Positions 1 through 12,395 are shown, counted from the first letter of the stretch. The stretch is 64,000 bases of DNA from Viola odorata (GCA_963691705.1 OY829540.1:7578001-7642000); one strand, 5' to 3'. A program made the numbers and translations. Notes: generated by a model not told the origin, from the sequence alone.

Positions 1-114
1 CACAACCATCTATATATCGATTATGGTTGGGCCAGTAGAACATTTTTGTCGTTAAAACCTAAAAGAAATATAAATTAATTATTGATATATATTCCTTCTC
101 ACACTACTATAGTA

Positions 115-324
115 CTCCCCCCGGTCTTTATTAAACGTCGCTCGCGCATATCGAGGAGGTCGGATGAAGCACTATTTAACCACAAAAATTTCGTACTTTT
201 TTTCGGAAGTACGTTAAGGATTAACATACTTCCGAAAAAAAGTACGGAAGTTTTTGAGGTTAAATAGTAAGTCATCTGATTTTGTCGAAATGCATGCGCG
301 ACATTTAAAAAAGACCGAAGGGAG
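115..324. mobile_element. Stowaway-like MITE
   Basis: A 210-bp AT-rich element flanked by TA on both sides (113-114 and 325-326). Its ends are inverted: CTCCCCCCGGTC on the left and GACCGAAGGGAG on the right. The interior also folds back, with TTCGGAAGTACG and its complement around 205-245. The ends and TA target are typical of Tc1/mariner-derived Stowaway MITEs. There is no coding capacity. Small open frames in this stretch are shadows. Confidence 0.8.
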
Positions 325-333
325 TACTGACTA

Positions 334-1029
334 CTCCCTCTGTTACCATTTAAATGACGTTTGGGAACAAGAGGGAGTTTTAAGGTTCCCTTTCTTTTTA
401 ATATTTTATTATTTTTTGTTACAATTTTACCCCTCGTTTTGAAAAAATTAACTAGCCAACCCTCTTTGTCTTCCTCCTCCGCCCCTCCAGCACCAACACC
501 TATACAATATCATCCCATCATCATCTTCCTCACTTCCATCTTTTCCATTGGTTCACAAAAAATATCAAATCATGAGCTCCGAGTATTAAAAATCAAGTCC
601 TTGATTCTGGACAGAAGAGGTTTGATTGGGGTGAGGCAAGCGCACTTGAGGAGGCGTTGAGATCTATGGCCGCTTGCAAATTTGGCGGATTGTCATTAGC
701 GGTGGTGATAGGTGATTGATTTGGTGTGTTAAGGTGGAGCGGTTTGGTGATTGATGTCGATGGTGTGGTGTGGTGTAGTGAGGCGGAGTGGTGGTTGATG
801 CCGATGGTGTGATGTAGTGGTGATTTGGGGTTTGATGGGTTTGGTTTGGGTGTGTGACGGAGAATGGCTGGCGGTTTGGTTGGATGAGTTTGGGTTTGGG
901 CAGCGGTGGTAAATAGAGTTAAAATGAGAGGGCCCTTTTATAATATTGTAAAAAATGTGTGTTGAAAAACTCAAAATAAGAGAATAAAGAATTCGTAAAA
1001 AAATGTCAATTAATTAAAAACAAAGAGAG
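334..1029. mobile_element. Degenerate Stowaway-like element
   Basis: It begins 8 bp after the previous MITE with TA-CTCCCTCTGTT and ends near 1029. The reverse complement of the right end (CTCTCTTTGTT) matches the left end loosely over about 30 bp, including a TTAA..TGAC stretch. The right target is CA rather than TA. The interior (440-900) is low-complexity, GGTG/TGATG-rich DNA without a credible gene. The call rests on imperfect terminal similarity, so it is tentative. Confidence 0.45.
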
Positions 1030-1181
1030 CATCATTTTCTCATTAGAAAATTGCACAACTTTAAATAAAACAAAAACGCATATCCACCATGCATGAGTGC
1101 ACATCAGTCACTTTCCAGCACCACACAAGTGCACTGCACATCCTTTTTTTCTATTTTCTACAAAATACACAAATTCCTATC

Positions 1182-1189
1182 TATAAATA
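1182..1189 (+). promoter_or_regulatory. TATA box of the AP2/ERF gene
   Basis: TATAAATA lies 122 bp upstream of the chosen ATG at 1311. This predicts transcription from about 1215. It rules out the upstream in-frame ATG at 1089 as the start and leaves a 5' leader of roughly 95 nt. Confidence 0.6.
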
Positions 1190-1310
1190 CTCCTCCTTCC
1201 CCATGTATCCAGATGCCCCCATATCCTCATCCTTCAAAAACAACACTTCTGCTCATAAATCCTGCCTTTCTTGTCCTCATAGTTATTTCCTTAGTTACCT
1301 AATTACCCCA

Positions 1311-2561
1311 ATGGAAGAAGCATTCAGGAGGCTCAATGGAATGACTGAGCCGCCAACCATCGACCGCAAAAAAAGCCCCACCACCACCACCAACACCTCC
1401 ACCGCCGCCACAACAACCGTCACTCACAAGAGGGTTCTTAAAGATGGAGGCGGTGGGGGTGGCGGTGGGAACGGAACCACTATCCGGTACCGTGGTGTGC
1501 GTAGGAGGCCCTGGGGTCGCTACGCAGCGGAGATAAGGGACCCACAGTCCAAAGAGCGGCGCTGGCTCGGCACCTTTGACACGGCGGAGGAAGCGGCCTG
1601 TGCTTACGATTGCGCCGCTCGCACCATGCGCGGAGTCAAAGCCCGCACCAATTTCTCTTACCCACCCATACCCGTACCTGATCCCCACCACCATCATCAT
1701 TACTCCACCGCAGGATCCGACCCTTACAACAACATCCCTGCCTTCAGTATCGGTGGTAAACACCAATCTCAGCCTCCCATCATCAGGGACCTCCCTACCC
1801 GCAATTGGGCTCCACCATATCCTGACCCCACGCAGCACGATACCCACCACCACCATCATTTCTCTTCTTCAGGTTCTGGTGGGCCCGCGCAGCAGAGGAG
1901 CACTGCTCCTCCTCCTAATTCTGTTAACATGAACATGCTGCTGCTCCGTGATTTTCTGAACTCAAACCCGCAAGCTCTCTACGATCATCAATACCACATG
2001 AGCGGCGGCTCCTCCATTTCCACAACCGCACCTCCTAATATCTCCACCGCCACCACCACAGCTACTACTGCAACTCCCGCTTCAAATTCCGCTGACGTCA
2101 CAACTGTAACACCCGACTACACCGGATTCTTCCCGCAGGAGCGGTCTGATTCAGGTTTACTTCAAGAAATCATCCAAGGGTTCCTCCCTAAACCCTCCTC
2201 CGATCACAGCAAGCCGGTCAGCGCCGCCTCTTCTGGTTTCGGCGGCGGCGGTCAACAACCACAACTGGTTGTTCCAGCGGTGGTTAATTCAGTGACGAAG
2301 AGCGAGTACTGTGGTGGTTTTGTGAAGAACAACCGCGGCATCGTCTACTTCGATTATCATCATCAAGGACTAGGAGGGTCGTCGACGGGGCAGTTCAGTT
2401 GCGAGCCGTATAATTATAACAATGCCCATGGGTTGCCCGGGCCAGCAGCAGTGATGGTACCTCCACATCTTCAATTGGCTCCTGATAATCGCATTTTAGA
2501 TGATATTTTCCAGTGCCCAGATCTCGTGAGCGCCTTATCCGCCAGGATCCAGAATGCTTAA
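1311..2561 (+). CDS. AP2/ERF transcription factor, ESR/DORNROSCHEN-like
   Basis: Intronless gene for a 416-residue nuclear DNA-binding protein of ERF group VIII-b. Residues about 59-116 form one AP2 domain ([29 protein letters not shown]). A Ser/Thr-rich lead and a polyglycine run precede it. Downstream are short group motifs that I recall from ESR1/ESR2: [12 protein letters not shown] near the middle, [15 protein letters not shown], and a C-terminal [20 protein letters not shown]. Family members promote embryo patterning, shoot regeneration and lateral organ initiation; that role here is inferred. Start: the in-frame ATG at 1089 lies upstream of a TATA box, while 1311 gives the family N-terminus MEEA. 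The protein is about 100 residues longer than Arabidopsis ESR2, mostly from His-, Gly- and Thr-rich filler. The adjacent serine-rich gene supports an ESR2/DRNL relationship. Confidence 0.88.
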   Translation: MEEAFRRLNGMTEPPTIDRKKSPTTTTNTSTAATTTVTHKRVLKDGGGGGGGGNGTTIRYRGVRRRPWGRYAAEIRDPQSKERRWLGTFDTAEEAACAYDCAARTMRGVKARTNFSYPPIPVPDPHHHHHYSTAGSDPYNNIPAFSIGGKHQSQPPIIRDLPTRNWAPPYPDPTQHDTHHHHHFSSSGSGGPAQQRSTAPPPNSVNMNMLLLRDFLNSNPQALYDHQYHMSGGSSISTTAPPNISTATTTATTATPASNSADVTTVTPDYTGFFPQERSDSGLLQEIIQGFLPKPSSDHSKPVSAASSGFGGGGQQPQLVVPAVVNSVTKSEYCGGFVKNNRGIVYFDYHHQGLGGSSTGQFSCEPYNYNNAHGLPGPAAVMVPPHLQLAPDNRILDDIFQCPDLVSALSARIQNA

Positions 2562-2728
2562 TTAATTATTCTCTGCTTGGTGTGTTTAATTATATAATTA
2601 TGTAGTTTCTGATTTAGGGTTTCACGTTCAGAAGAAGAGGAAGAGGTTGTTTAATTAGTTTTTAATTAATTTTTAATTTCTAGCTAGATGGATGAAAATC
2701 TGAGTATCCTAATGCATCAAAAGTTTAT

Positions 2729-2755
2729 GTCGTCGTCGTCGTCGTCGTCGTCGTC
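2729..2755 (+). repeat. (GTC)9 microsatellite in the 3' UTR
   Basis: Nine perfect GTC units about 170 bp after the stop codon of the AP2/ERF gene, probably inside its transcript. Likely length-polymorphic. Confidence 0.85.
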
Positions 2756-2799
2756 GTAGACTAACTACCACTGAAATCTGAAACACTGATAACTGTACT

Positions 2800-4270
2800 G
2801 AGTAGACTGGAGGATAATTAAAAATTAATAATAATAGTATAATCAATCCAGCTTTATTGTCGGTTACTTGCTTTTCTCCTCTTTTTGGCTTGGTGAGTAG
2901 GTTTTTTCTTTTGGCTTTATGGACGTACCATAGGTACTTGGGTTGACTTTTTGGAGGTGAAAAGGTCGTGTTTGTTTAGCATTGCACTTCTCAGCTTTCT
3001 TTGCGTTCCTTTTCAGGTTGTGTGTTTGTGTTTCTAACTTTGCATTGTTTACTGCTTACCTCACTTCTCACTTAAAACCCCTCACAGTGTTAAACAAATA
3101 CTCCACTATTATAGAAGTTTAACGCTTTCACCATCTCATGCGCTAAACAATTGGTCAAACGTTCAGAGCTGATACGAGTAATATTAGTCCTAATTTAGTG
3201 AATTTACGGGTAAGTATCTTTGTGTTGAGATCTTAAAAATAAAAGAATACTACTATTAGTGTAGTAAATAGTAGTAGTAATTGTAAAATTCTTCATGGGG
3301 AAGTGGAGTTTGATGCAGGCGGGGACAATTACCTGGATATGCATATACATTTATTACTGCTGTGAATGATGATAGATGGACGCGCATGGCATACATATCC
3401 TCAGTTTTAGTTTCAGGCTCTGCTTGTTTTGCTTGGTAATAAATAGTAGCATATCGTTTCCTATAAATGACTTCTCTCCCAATATTAATATTGGAACTTA
3501 CATTCCATTCTCTTTTGGGATATTTCGTAGCACTTCATTGCTATAACAGCTGGTTCTGACTTACAGTCTTTCCTCTAGTAATTCATTTTGAAATTTGAGA
3601 AAGACGACGTGATACTAATTTATTTATTTATTTATATTCCCGAGTGATCTTGCCACATTTTAAAAATAATTTTATTTGAAGACAATTGTTTTTGGGGAGT
3701 GAGACTCATTAAAGGTGTACAATTATAATGACTTACTACATTCTAGACCTGGAGACTGATGCCAATCAATAATTATTTCCTGCATGCCTTAGTCTCACTA
3801 TTTTGAGATCGAAAATGATCTGCCATTTTACACACACACGGAAAATGATATGCCATCAGCCTTATTGTTGAAATCTCTCCTGCAAACTACAAGCAAAAAA
3901 TATGTATATACGATATGGTTCTCTTGGTAGAAAGGTAAACAGTAAACCGGAGTGAAGTGAATTAGTGTAAAAAATAACGTATGAATATAAGATTTGAGTA
4001 TGTTAGTCATTGAATACAGTTTTGATAATGCATTGATTCTGAAAAGATCACTTTTAAAATGATTAAAATAACATCTAACGATTAAAACCTTCATTTATAT
4101 ATATAAAAGCGTTCTTATGTGTGTATTATCTTCTAAGAAATAAAAATTAGTGTTTGCTACATATTGACTTTTCCATATGAGCTCATTGCCATGTTTAGCC
4201 GATGGATGCTTTTTCTTAGCATCAAAGACGAACAACAAACTATTTCTGTTTATATCATTATGGATGTGAT
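2800..4270. other. Intergenic DNA, no gene seen
   Basis: AT-rich sequence between the AP2/ERF transcript and the foldback at 4.3 kb. Open frames are short and show no family motif. No terminal repeats or target duplications stand out. Confidence 0.6.
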
Positions 4271-4276
4271 ATTATA

Positions 4277-4385
4277 TTGGACGGATGAGATTAAAAATTC
4301 AAGTGATTAATGAGTTGATCGGTCAATAAAATTCAACAAGTGGTCAACTCATTAATTACTTGAATTTTTAATCTCATCCGTCCAA
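4277..4385. repeat. Near-perfect inverted repeat (hairpin)
   Basis: Arms at 4277-4320 and about 4342-4385 are complementary over 44 bp with two mismatches, separated by about 20 nt. The arm starts TTGGACGGATGAGATT. The transcript would fold into a miRNA-precursor-like hairpin. It could equally be a tiny foldback transposon. No clear target duplication was seen. Confidence 0.8.
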
Positions 4386-4389
4386 TTTT

Positions 4390-5500
4390 ATTGAACGGTT
4401 CAGATTTCTCTAACATGACTGCTTATATTCAACAAAAAAATTAGAGGATCCAAGCTGAAATTAAGGAAGAAAAGACACACGTCAGCTACAGAGAGAAGCC
4501 GTTCAGGTTTGAATTACTCACCATTTAGTAAAGGCAACTAAGTTATGTACCATTTAAGTTGAATTTCGAGCTTTAACACAATGAGATATTATATATATAT
4601 AAATGTTGTGTTAGGTTTTTTTTTTGGTAGACTGTTTCCTTTTTAATCAATGTTTATAAAGGCTATAATTGGGATATATATTTTTATTAAAATAAATTAT
4701 ATTCTTCTATTTGAATAAACCATTTTATCATGTTAATTAAGGACCGACTGAATATGGGAAAAATTCAAAACGGCTATTCATAATTTCTTCCCACTTCCTC
4801 TTTTTGGCAGACAGCCTCTGTTTGGATATTTGAGTTGGCCCATTTAGTAAATAACAAGTTAACAACCAATGCGTAATGGGCTTGTGGTAGCTCACTTGAA
4901 TTCCAGCTTGAAGCGGGCTGACACTTCCCACAGTGGATTACAAACCTTGTTGGGAGCAGCAGATGAATCCAGTCCACTACGTGTTTGGTTCCCGTTTGTT
5001 TCTCGTTATAAAAAACTAACGCCTATTAAATTTAATTCATTAATTTTAACGCGGGTTGGTAGTAACAAAGACTAGTTTTTTATAATAAATTATAAATAAT
5101 AGGTCATATTAAAAAGAGGATAATTGAGCTAAATTGACATCCTCTAGAATGTCCGACATGATTGAATTCAAGGGACCCTTCCCCTATCCTATCTTATTAT
5201 TTTCTCTCTTTATTTATATAAAAAGATGCACAATCAACGCGTTAGTTAGATGCCTTAAATTTGAATCTCTAAGTTACAATTTACGTCGAAAAAACAAAAC
5301 AAATCAGAACAAAATAAAATGGAAAGAGGGGTCTATAAGTTGATGATTGGTTTTCTTTTTCTTTTTTTCTCTTGTTATGAGGGAGTGGTTGAAGCATTAG
5401 CAAAAGTGATAAATGTAGGTAATATCATCATACCCGTGAAACCTAAAAAAAAGTAAAGTAAAAATTGCATCCAACTCTTTCTCTCTTTTTCTTATCTTGT
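4390..5500. other. Intergenic DNA upstream of the serine-rich gene
   Basis: AT-rich. The short open frames at 4737-5075 overlap on both strands and carry no recognisable domain. The part nearest 5500 is probably the promoter of the next gene. Confidence 0.5.
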
Positions 5501-5567
5501 TATCCAATTCCCATTTTCCCCTTTCAAGAGTTCCAGAAAGATTCAAGATCATCCTCCAAGAAATAAG

Positions 5568-5869
5568 GTAACATTTAATTCATTTCATATTGTCAAATTT
5601 CATTTTTTTGGGGTCTTATATATGGAAATTAAGTGAGCTAGACATATCTAAATCAAAATATAATTATTTGATAGCATACTCTCTCTCTCTAGTTCATAAT
5701 ATATATTGTTTTAGAGAAAAAATTTTGTTCCAAAATATCATCCACAACTTCAATTACAATCAGTCTTGTCCTAAACTAGTATTAAAATGAGTACTTTAAT
5801 CAATTAATCTTATTTTTTTACTATCTTTTAAGTCAGTTAATGATTTTTTTTGTTTGCATGAATGGACAG
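5568..5869 (+). other. Probable 5' UTR intron of the serine-rich gene
   Basis: A donor AAATAAG|GTAACA and an acceptor TGGACAG|ATAT bracket 302 bp of T-rich DNA ending 30 bp before the ATG at 5900. This is inferred from splice signals only. Confidence 0.5.
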
Positions 5870-5899
5870 ATATTATAAATCGGAAGAAGAAATCAAGAA

Positions 5900-6148
5900 A
5901 TGGAGAGTGGACAGGTGATGAAGGTGGAGATTCCATCATCGGAGAGCGATGAGAATGTAACAAAATGCCAAGTGCCGAGTGGGCTGACAAGGCAGGCCAG
6001 CATGCCAAAGCCCGGAAGCTGTTTGTGCTCTCCAACTTCTCATGCGGGGTCGTTTCGGTGCAGGCTTCATCGCAACAGTAGCCCAGCCCTTCATCGCACG
6101 AAAAGCATCGACTCTCCTACTTCTCCTGCCACCTCCAAAGCCCAGTAG
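5900..6148 (+). CDS. Small serine-rich plant protein
   Basis: Encodes 82 residues with a conserved core at about residues 38-58: KPGSCLCSPTSHAGSFRCRL. This is the signature of a plant-only family of short serine-rich proteins (Arabidopsis At1g67910/At1g24577 type, from memory), whose biochemical role is unknown. The C-terminal third is rich in Ser, Pro and basic residues. There is no signal peptide or membrane segment. The ATG follows a probable 5' UTR intron. Position next to an ESR2-like AP2 gene on one side and an NPH3 gene on the other matches both Arabidopsis neighbourhoods carrying this family. The frame is intact. Confidence 0.8.
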   Translation: MESGQVMKVEIPSSESDENVTKCQVPSGLTRQASMPKPGSCLCSPTSHAGSFRCRLHRNSSPALHRTKSIDSPTSPATSKAQ

Positions 6149-6149
6149 T

Positions 6150-7200
6150 TGTTGGGCCCTGAACTTATATAATCCTACTACTACTATTTGGGCTCCGGCC
6201 CAGTAACATAATAGATGAAGCATTTATGCTGTCTAAGGGATCCGTATCTTATGCCTTTTTTAAAAAAAAAGAGTTATTAAGTCATTCTAGAAACGGCTAA
6301 TTATGCTATTTTTTTTGCTTTGTTTGTAGAACTTTAATTAAGATAGTATTTTATTGTTTTTTTTATCAAATGCTGCTACCCCATGGGCCTCAACTTACAT
6401 GCTTTGACTACTGGAATTTTTTTTTCACCCAAGAATCAAACCATCTCAGCTACCAGGGATTGATAGCTCATCCTAACTACTAACTACTAAGTAGAGAGTA
6501 GCAGACCCAACCCCACACATATTGGCAGGTTATCCACTGGATATGATTGGATTGAATGCAGTACTTACCAGTTACTACTTCCACCTGATGTAATTATTAA
6601 CATCATTCAAACTGTACCTACATTTTGAAGCCCTTGTGAGCTGTGACAACTCCATTAAATTGAAACCAAAAGAGTTGTCCTACAAAACAAATATCTAAGT
6701 TTATAGGTTTTGATTAATGAACATTTTGGATTAAATGACATCGTCTGTCCCTCTACTCGACCTAATTTGATATCTTAGTTAATGCGTCAAATTGAATTGA
6801 GTAGGAGTTAAATTGTGCCAAAAATAAAAAATACGAACTCTATAAACCAAAAGAAGAAGAAGGGACTTGACCATATTGCAGCTGTAATTGAATTTGATTG
6901 AGGTAAAACAATGATGGGTCATCATTCAATCATCACTGCAAAATCATAACGACAACAATTATAATGACCCCGCCAACAATTATGCAACCCCATGCTACCC
7001 AATACAAACTCTCACCCATTACACATTTCTTGTAAAAACCTCTTTTGATTTTACCATGCGGATGAGCAGTCGGTTCCACCATACATAAGTTCACATCAAA
7101 CTAATAATGCTTCCACTTTACTACAACTTCTACATTTCTCAAAACCCACAAAACCGTAAAAGGAAAAAAGCTTACTCAACACAAATGACATGGAAAATGG
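6150..7200. other. Intergenic DNA, no gene seen
   Basis: Contains the 3' UTR of the serine-rich gene and AT-rich spacer. No supported open frame or element. Confidence 0.5.
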
Positions 7201-7205
7201 AGGTA

Positions 7206-7343
7206 CAAATTTTGGTACATCATGATATACCTACATCATGATTTAGGAAGATGACACGTGCCCCAAATAGTACTAGAATACCACTATTCTAAATACTTTT
7301 GGACACTTGTCATCATCCTATATCATGATGTACCTAAGTTTTA
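7206..7343. repeat. Imperfect foldback, MITE-like
   Basis: The sequence around GGTACATCATGAT, GATGACA and TAGAATA recurs in inverted orientation on the right side (TATCATGATGTACC). Arms are about 55 bp; the left arm carries an extra 16 bp that repeats CTACATCATGAT. The centre is TAGAATACCACTATTCTA, nearly a palindrome. Confidence 0.65.
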
Positions 7344-7349
7344 CTCATG

Positions 7350-8079
7350 CAAGACTGTCATGAGGTGACATGCCAAGAGGAGACATGATTTGATTTCACA
7401 GGGCCACAAAAATATTATTGTTTTGTATTATTCGTTGGAAAGACAATGACAAACTTAGATTATTGGTTCAAAACGGAGGAATTAGATGAACAATCCCCAG
7501 ATAGGAGCACTGCATTAGATCAGACACAAATCATAATAAAAACTAATTGCAAGAAATGATACCAGCTAGAGATTTAGTATTATACAATTCTGATGGAAAT
7601 CCAAATGACAAACTGAAGAAATTATTAGATCAAAAAGAAGAAAATAAAAAGAAATAACAGGAAGAATCCTGTAACAGTGATCTGCATAATGTTTACATGT
7701 ACGGCCAGGATTTAACAGTAAGTAGTAGTACCAGTTGTAGTAGTGGCAATCAACAAGTGGGGATCCAGATAGACAGCAGCAGGTGTGTTGCAGAATAATG
7801 GACAGACCAAAGAATATAATTGGTCCCACATAAGCTGATGATGTGGTAAAATTCCTAATTTCTGTTTCTAGTTCCTACAATCAGATCCGCCAGGAGATTT
7901 TCCTGAAAATCTTAGAATCTTATTATATTAGATTACATCAACAATGCACATTAGAATTCTCTTTTTTTCTCAGCTACGAATTACAAGGGATTTCGGTAAG
8001 GACAGAAACGAAAAATGATCCAGTGTGTAAGTCACACTTCGAATTACCATCCTCGCGCGCCAAAATTAGCTCAATTCTT
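7350..8079. other. 3' flank of the NPH3 gene
   Basis: Convergent with the serine-rich gene. Probably includes the NPH3-gene 3' UTR just below 8080. No other gene supported. Confidence 0.5.
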
Positions 8080-10580
8080 CTAGCTCGAACTTTTGTTGAT
8101 GAATAGTAACTTACTGAACATCCTTTTGGGTCGCGTGGGGAGAGAGCGAAAAGCCTTAAACTTTGAACTCCTACTAAGCGAATCCGACTGCAAGTCCGAT
8201 ACATCCAAGTCATCATCTTCTGCTAGTTTCATCCTTAGAGTTGGAATCCTTGACTTTGGTGATTTAAGACCTGATACACTCCATTGGTCATCTGCTTGAA
8301 TGCTGGTTGTTGTGCTTATAGGTCTTGACGGGTCGATGTTATTCGCAGCTAGAAGTGCCTTGATGTTACTTGGCAATTCAGTGACTTTGCCACTGGCCAT
8401 TGCAGCTCTAGCTTGCTCAAAGAAGAGAACTTGCACAACCACTCTCAACGGGAGTAGCTCGTTCTGTGCAGCATGCATGCACGCTTCTACCGATAGTTTC
8501 TTGCAGTCTAGGGTTCGACACAAACGTTTTCTCTCACTCTTGCTTAAGTCAGGATGTGCCTGGATGTTCACATATCAGAAGTATGAAGTTTCAATCACAC
8601 ATTTCCAATAAAGACATAGGTTGTATGGTACACAACAAATTCAACCAGTACTAAAAGAAAATGAAATAGGTTGTATTGAATTTTTTGGACGACGACCGAC
8701 AACTAGCTGTGGAATGAGGTAGATATGAACACAATAAACAGAAAACAAGAAAATGTACTCATTTTCCATCCATACTAAATGTGTTAGGTTAGCCTGATAA
8801 GGTTCTGAGGTCAAGATAGTTGGTTATATCTAACTCATAACAGTGACCCACATCATAGAATGTGACAAATGAAAGTGAAGTATGTCCTAACATTAAGCAC
8901 CTTTGGAATTATGTTAGATTTCTCTAACCAAGAAAAAAAAACTTGTTATGTTACCTTGAGATAAATGTCAATAGCTCTGTACAGATCATCATGATCGATC
9001 CTCGAGAAATTCGGTATGGCCTCAGCGATTGCAATGAATTTCGAAAGAGGCATATTCACATCCCGGGCAATCTCTTGAAGATATCCATCCACAAGCTTTG
9101 CCACCTTCAACTTTGAGCTGTGTGATGCTGAGGAAGATCTCCTGCTTTCTTGAAACTCCAAGTCAATATTCTCTGCTGACCGGGACCTTCTTCTTTCGAA
9201 CCCGAGTTTTGATCTTGGAGGACTAGTTGGAGGACTCTGACCTTGTGACATGAACTGCTCCAATATGGTCATGACCAAATCCACATCATATATAGTATCA
9301 TTTGCGTTTGAGTAAGATGGTATTAACAAATCATTGACTGTAGCATCCTCGAGTTGAATTCCGATTCTTTTGGCCAATTCCATCTTAGAAGGAGCAGAGG
9401 CATTTAGGATATTGGATGCTTTCAAGAGCTTAAGAAGGAAACTGCAGGACACACCGCCTTTTTCTGCCGGAAGTAAACTTACTAATGATTCCAAAACCAG
9501 CCTATGCTTTGAATTAACATCACAAGTAGACTCCGAATCCGAGTCTGAATCAACTTGTTTGCTGCAATTTCTTTCTTTCGAAATCTTTGGTAGCCATCGA
9601 GCTGCATATATTCTCAACGCATCACCAATGAGATTCGACGGTATCTTTCCACCGGATTTAACTGCAATCATGGTCCTCCAGTACAAGTCTATCCCTAATT
9701 CTGCCATATCTTCAGCCCACCACCCTTTGCTTACTGGCTTATGCCTCTGGCTATCTGTTCCATTACAAGATACGTTATCCCTACCCCTTCTAGATTGGCT
9801 ATGGGACAAACCTGCCTTCGTGGGATTCGTCAAGACCTTGGAAGCTATCGCTTCGATGCATCTGCTCGTAATTCCAAGGTCTTCTGCCCACAAAGGAAAC
9901 CCCTTGGTGCTTTGTAGAGTGACTATTGTATCTTTCCACCCATGAAGTATGCAGGAGTTGAAAAAAACCTCAACCTTGTATATTAAGTTCCCTTTCTCAA
10001 CATCCTCAGTCATCTGCAGATACTCCGCCGCGCATCTCACAGCCACAATGTTGTAGGCACTAAGAGTGATTGTTATACCATAACAGAACTTCGCGCATAG
10101 CTCGAACGCCTCAACCCCACCGGGAAAATCAGGGAGCTGCATAATCTGGTGCTGTCCAGATTCAGGGGATTCAGAGCATAGTCTCTGCATCCGCAAACAT
10201 TTCGAAAGCAGAGGAAACTGCAAACAGAAAACAGACCAAAAATCAGCATACAAGAAACACTCACAAGTCACAACACCATTTTGTTCGATTCGAACGAAAG
10301 AAAAAATCTCCAGAATCTCCGCTTCGTTTCCTGAAAAAAGGAAATTGAAAGAAAAAACTTTACCTTGTGAAGCAGATATCTACTTCCTTTCACTTGAATT
10401 ATAAGGTCACTAGATACTTCAGAGGAGACAGACCTGCATTAAGAAAACAACTTTGTGTTATCTAAACCTGAAAAAAAGAAATCTTTCATGTAATTAAGGG
10501 CAAGTTCTTTTTTTTTTTTACCTGACAGCTTCTGCTGTGTAGAAAGTATCAGGCCTGGAACCAAGTTTCATAAACTTCAT
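8080..10580 (-). CDS. NPH3-family BTB protein (At1g67900 type)
   Basis: Four coding exons on the minus strand: 10580-10522, 10433-10364, 10217-8955 and 8559-8080, all with GT-AG borders and continuous frame. They give 623 residues. It starts [14 protein letters not shown], the usual NPH3-family opening. A BTB/POZ fold covers about residues 27-125 ([19 protein letters not shown]). The NPH3 domain starts near WWAED (209) and runs through [18 protein letters not shown] (about 455-475) to LDCKKLS. The C-terminus is Ser/Lys-rich. Family members act at the plasma membrane as adaptors, probably for CUL3 ubiquitin ligases, in phototropin or auxin-transport signalling; the partner here is unknown. As I recall, the sequence most resembles At1g67900 and has that family's length. 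A 5' UTR intron with a donor near 11123 is possible. Confidence 0.92.
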
Positions 10581-10799
10581 GACTACTACTCCTTCTGGGT
10601 TTTTTTTTCCTGATTTACGTGCTACAACATTTTCTTTCTAACATTCTTGAAATCAGAAATCCTCTATTTGATGACCAATTTCAGCCACAAAATCTTTTCT
10701 TTCTCTAGCAGCAACCAGTAGATGTTCTGCTCTCAATGACCACTCCTTTCCTGTGTAAATTTTTCCAACTTAGCTACCAAACAAAGTAATTAATTGAAG

Positions 10800-12300
10800 C
10801 AAACACCAACCACCATTAAAGAAATTTAGAAAAAAAAAAGAGAACTTTCTTGGAAAAAAAGGATGTCACCATTTGAGTTTTTGTATACAAGAAGAAATTA
10901 CTGCATGACATGCATAAATTGTCAAGATGACATAAACCTAAACCAGGAAGATGAAACACTAGCAACAAAGTCCATGTCTTTTCAGTCAGTTCCATACCCC
11001 ATGGCTGATTTGGACATGCACACAAAGGAATCAAAGCCACCAAAATCCCATCAAAGATGGAAAAGAAAACATAAGATATCTAATATACCTCACTTTCTAA
11101 AATAAAGTTTTTAATTTTTTTTTACCTGCTCAAGCAAGCAAGAACACTTGACCAAAGAAAATACAGCAGCACTACTTAATTAGACCACAACCTCAAGAAA
11201 ATCTTGGTTGGTCTTTCCTGTTCTTGATGTGCTCAACAAAGCAATAACTGCTAATCATTCAAGAAATCAACAGCTTAAACAAATTGAAATATATTATGAA
11301 GAATCTGTAAACTATTTTTGCAGTGACTGGAAAGAAATGGAAGGAGGAAATTTGAGGGATTTAGGCATATTTGCCATGTCCAAGGCAGCGTGCTTATCCT
11401 GCGCCCACTTGTGCCCTTATCTCTCATCACTGCCACACCAATCTTTTTCTAATTTTCTATTTTTGTTTTTGTTTACAGTAATTATTTTTCTGTCAAACAC
11501 TATTTTATACGCAACATCGTACGCCTCACAAATTATGTTAATTCATTATTAATACCAAAAAGGAAAACTATGCACATTTTATTCATTTTTAAAAATAAGA
11601 GAAAAGGAAAAACTAATCATCTAAAGTTAATGTCTGCCAACATAAAAAGAAGAAGAAGAGAGCTAAAAGAAAGAGTTGTCTATGTGCATCACTATCAATG
11701 TCAGCAAACTTTGTACTAGTAACAAATCTCCAGTATTTTACTCCTTTACTGCAGCATTACCTTATTGAAAAACAAAACTTCAACCATCTTAGTACTACTT
11801 TCGCTCAACTGGTGTTTTAGTATCGTTTTAAACATTATTTAATGAATAGATAAAGCTAGTAAAATGTGCTCGTCTCTTTTCAAATCCAATGCCTGTATCA
11901 TTAATAGCATGTGGTCCATATGGGCAGAAAAGTATGAGAAGGTGAGAAACGAAGAAACAAGTGTTAAACCGTATGCAGGTTGTGATGTTAGTAAAAGGGA
12001 AAGGTAGAGCTATGGCCGTAAAGTCATTCATTAATGAAATTAAGAAATTGGTGTGTTTGAGCAGTTGGGTGTCATTTTCAACAATTTGTTGGGACAAACA
12101 TTGGATTCTTACCTATGTTAGTTACAATCTTTTCTTAGTATTAAGTATTTGATTATTCGATGTAGCCGAATAGTAACGACTTATACACTCTCAAAATTAA
12201 ATATCTGAGTTCAAGCATAGCGAATCGACGGAGCAAATCATATTGTAAGTGCTCTCTCTTTTTCTCTAAGAGAAAAAATATACTCGAACGAAAATAAATG
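10800..12300. other. NPH3-gene upstream region
   Basis: On the minus strand a possible 5' UTR donor (GAGCAG|GTAAAA) lies near 11123, so 11.1-11.2 kb may be an untranslated leader exon. The small open frames in both directions here have no recognisable domain. Confidence 0.35.
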
Positions 12301-12395
12301 ACCCATTTTCACGTATTGTCTAGTGTTAATCAGCTAAGCTAACGTACGAGTGATGAGGATATGATGTTTCTAGTATGTGACAGCCGACCAGTCTC

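Noticed and set aside
1089..1310. In-frame N-terminal extension of the AP2/ERF gene
   Set aside because: The upstream ATG precedes a good TATA box at 1182, and its text has no family similarity. MEEA at 1311 is the expected start.
1299..1859. 186-codon open frame antisense to the AP2/ERF gene
   Set aside because: Mirror of GC-rich, repetitive coding DNA; no domain.
9370..9945. 191-codon frame opposite the NPH3 gene
   Set aside because: Antisense shadow of exon 3.
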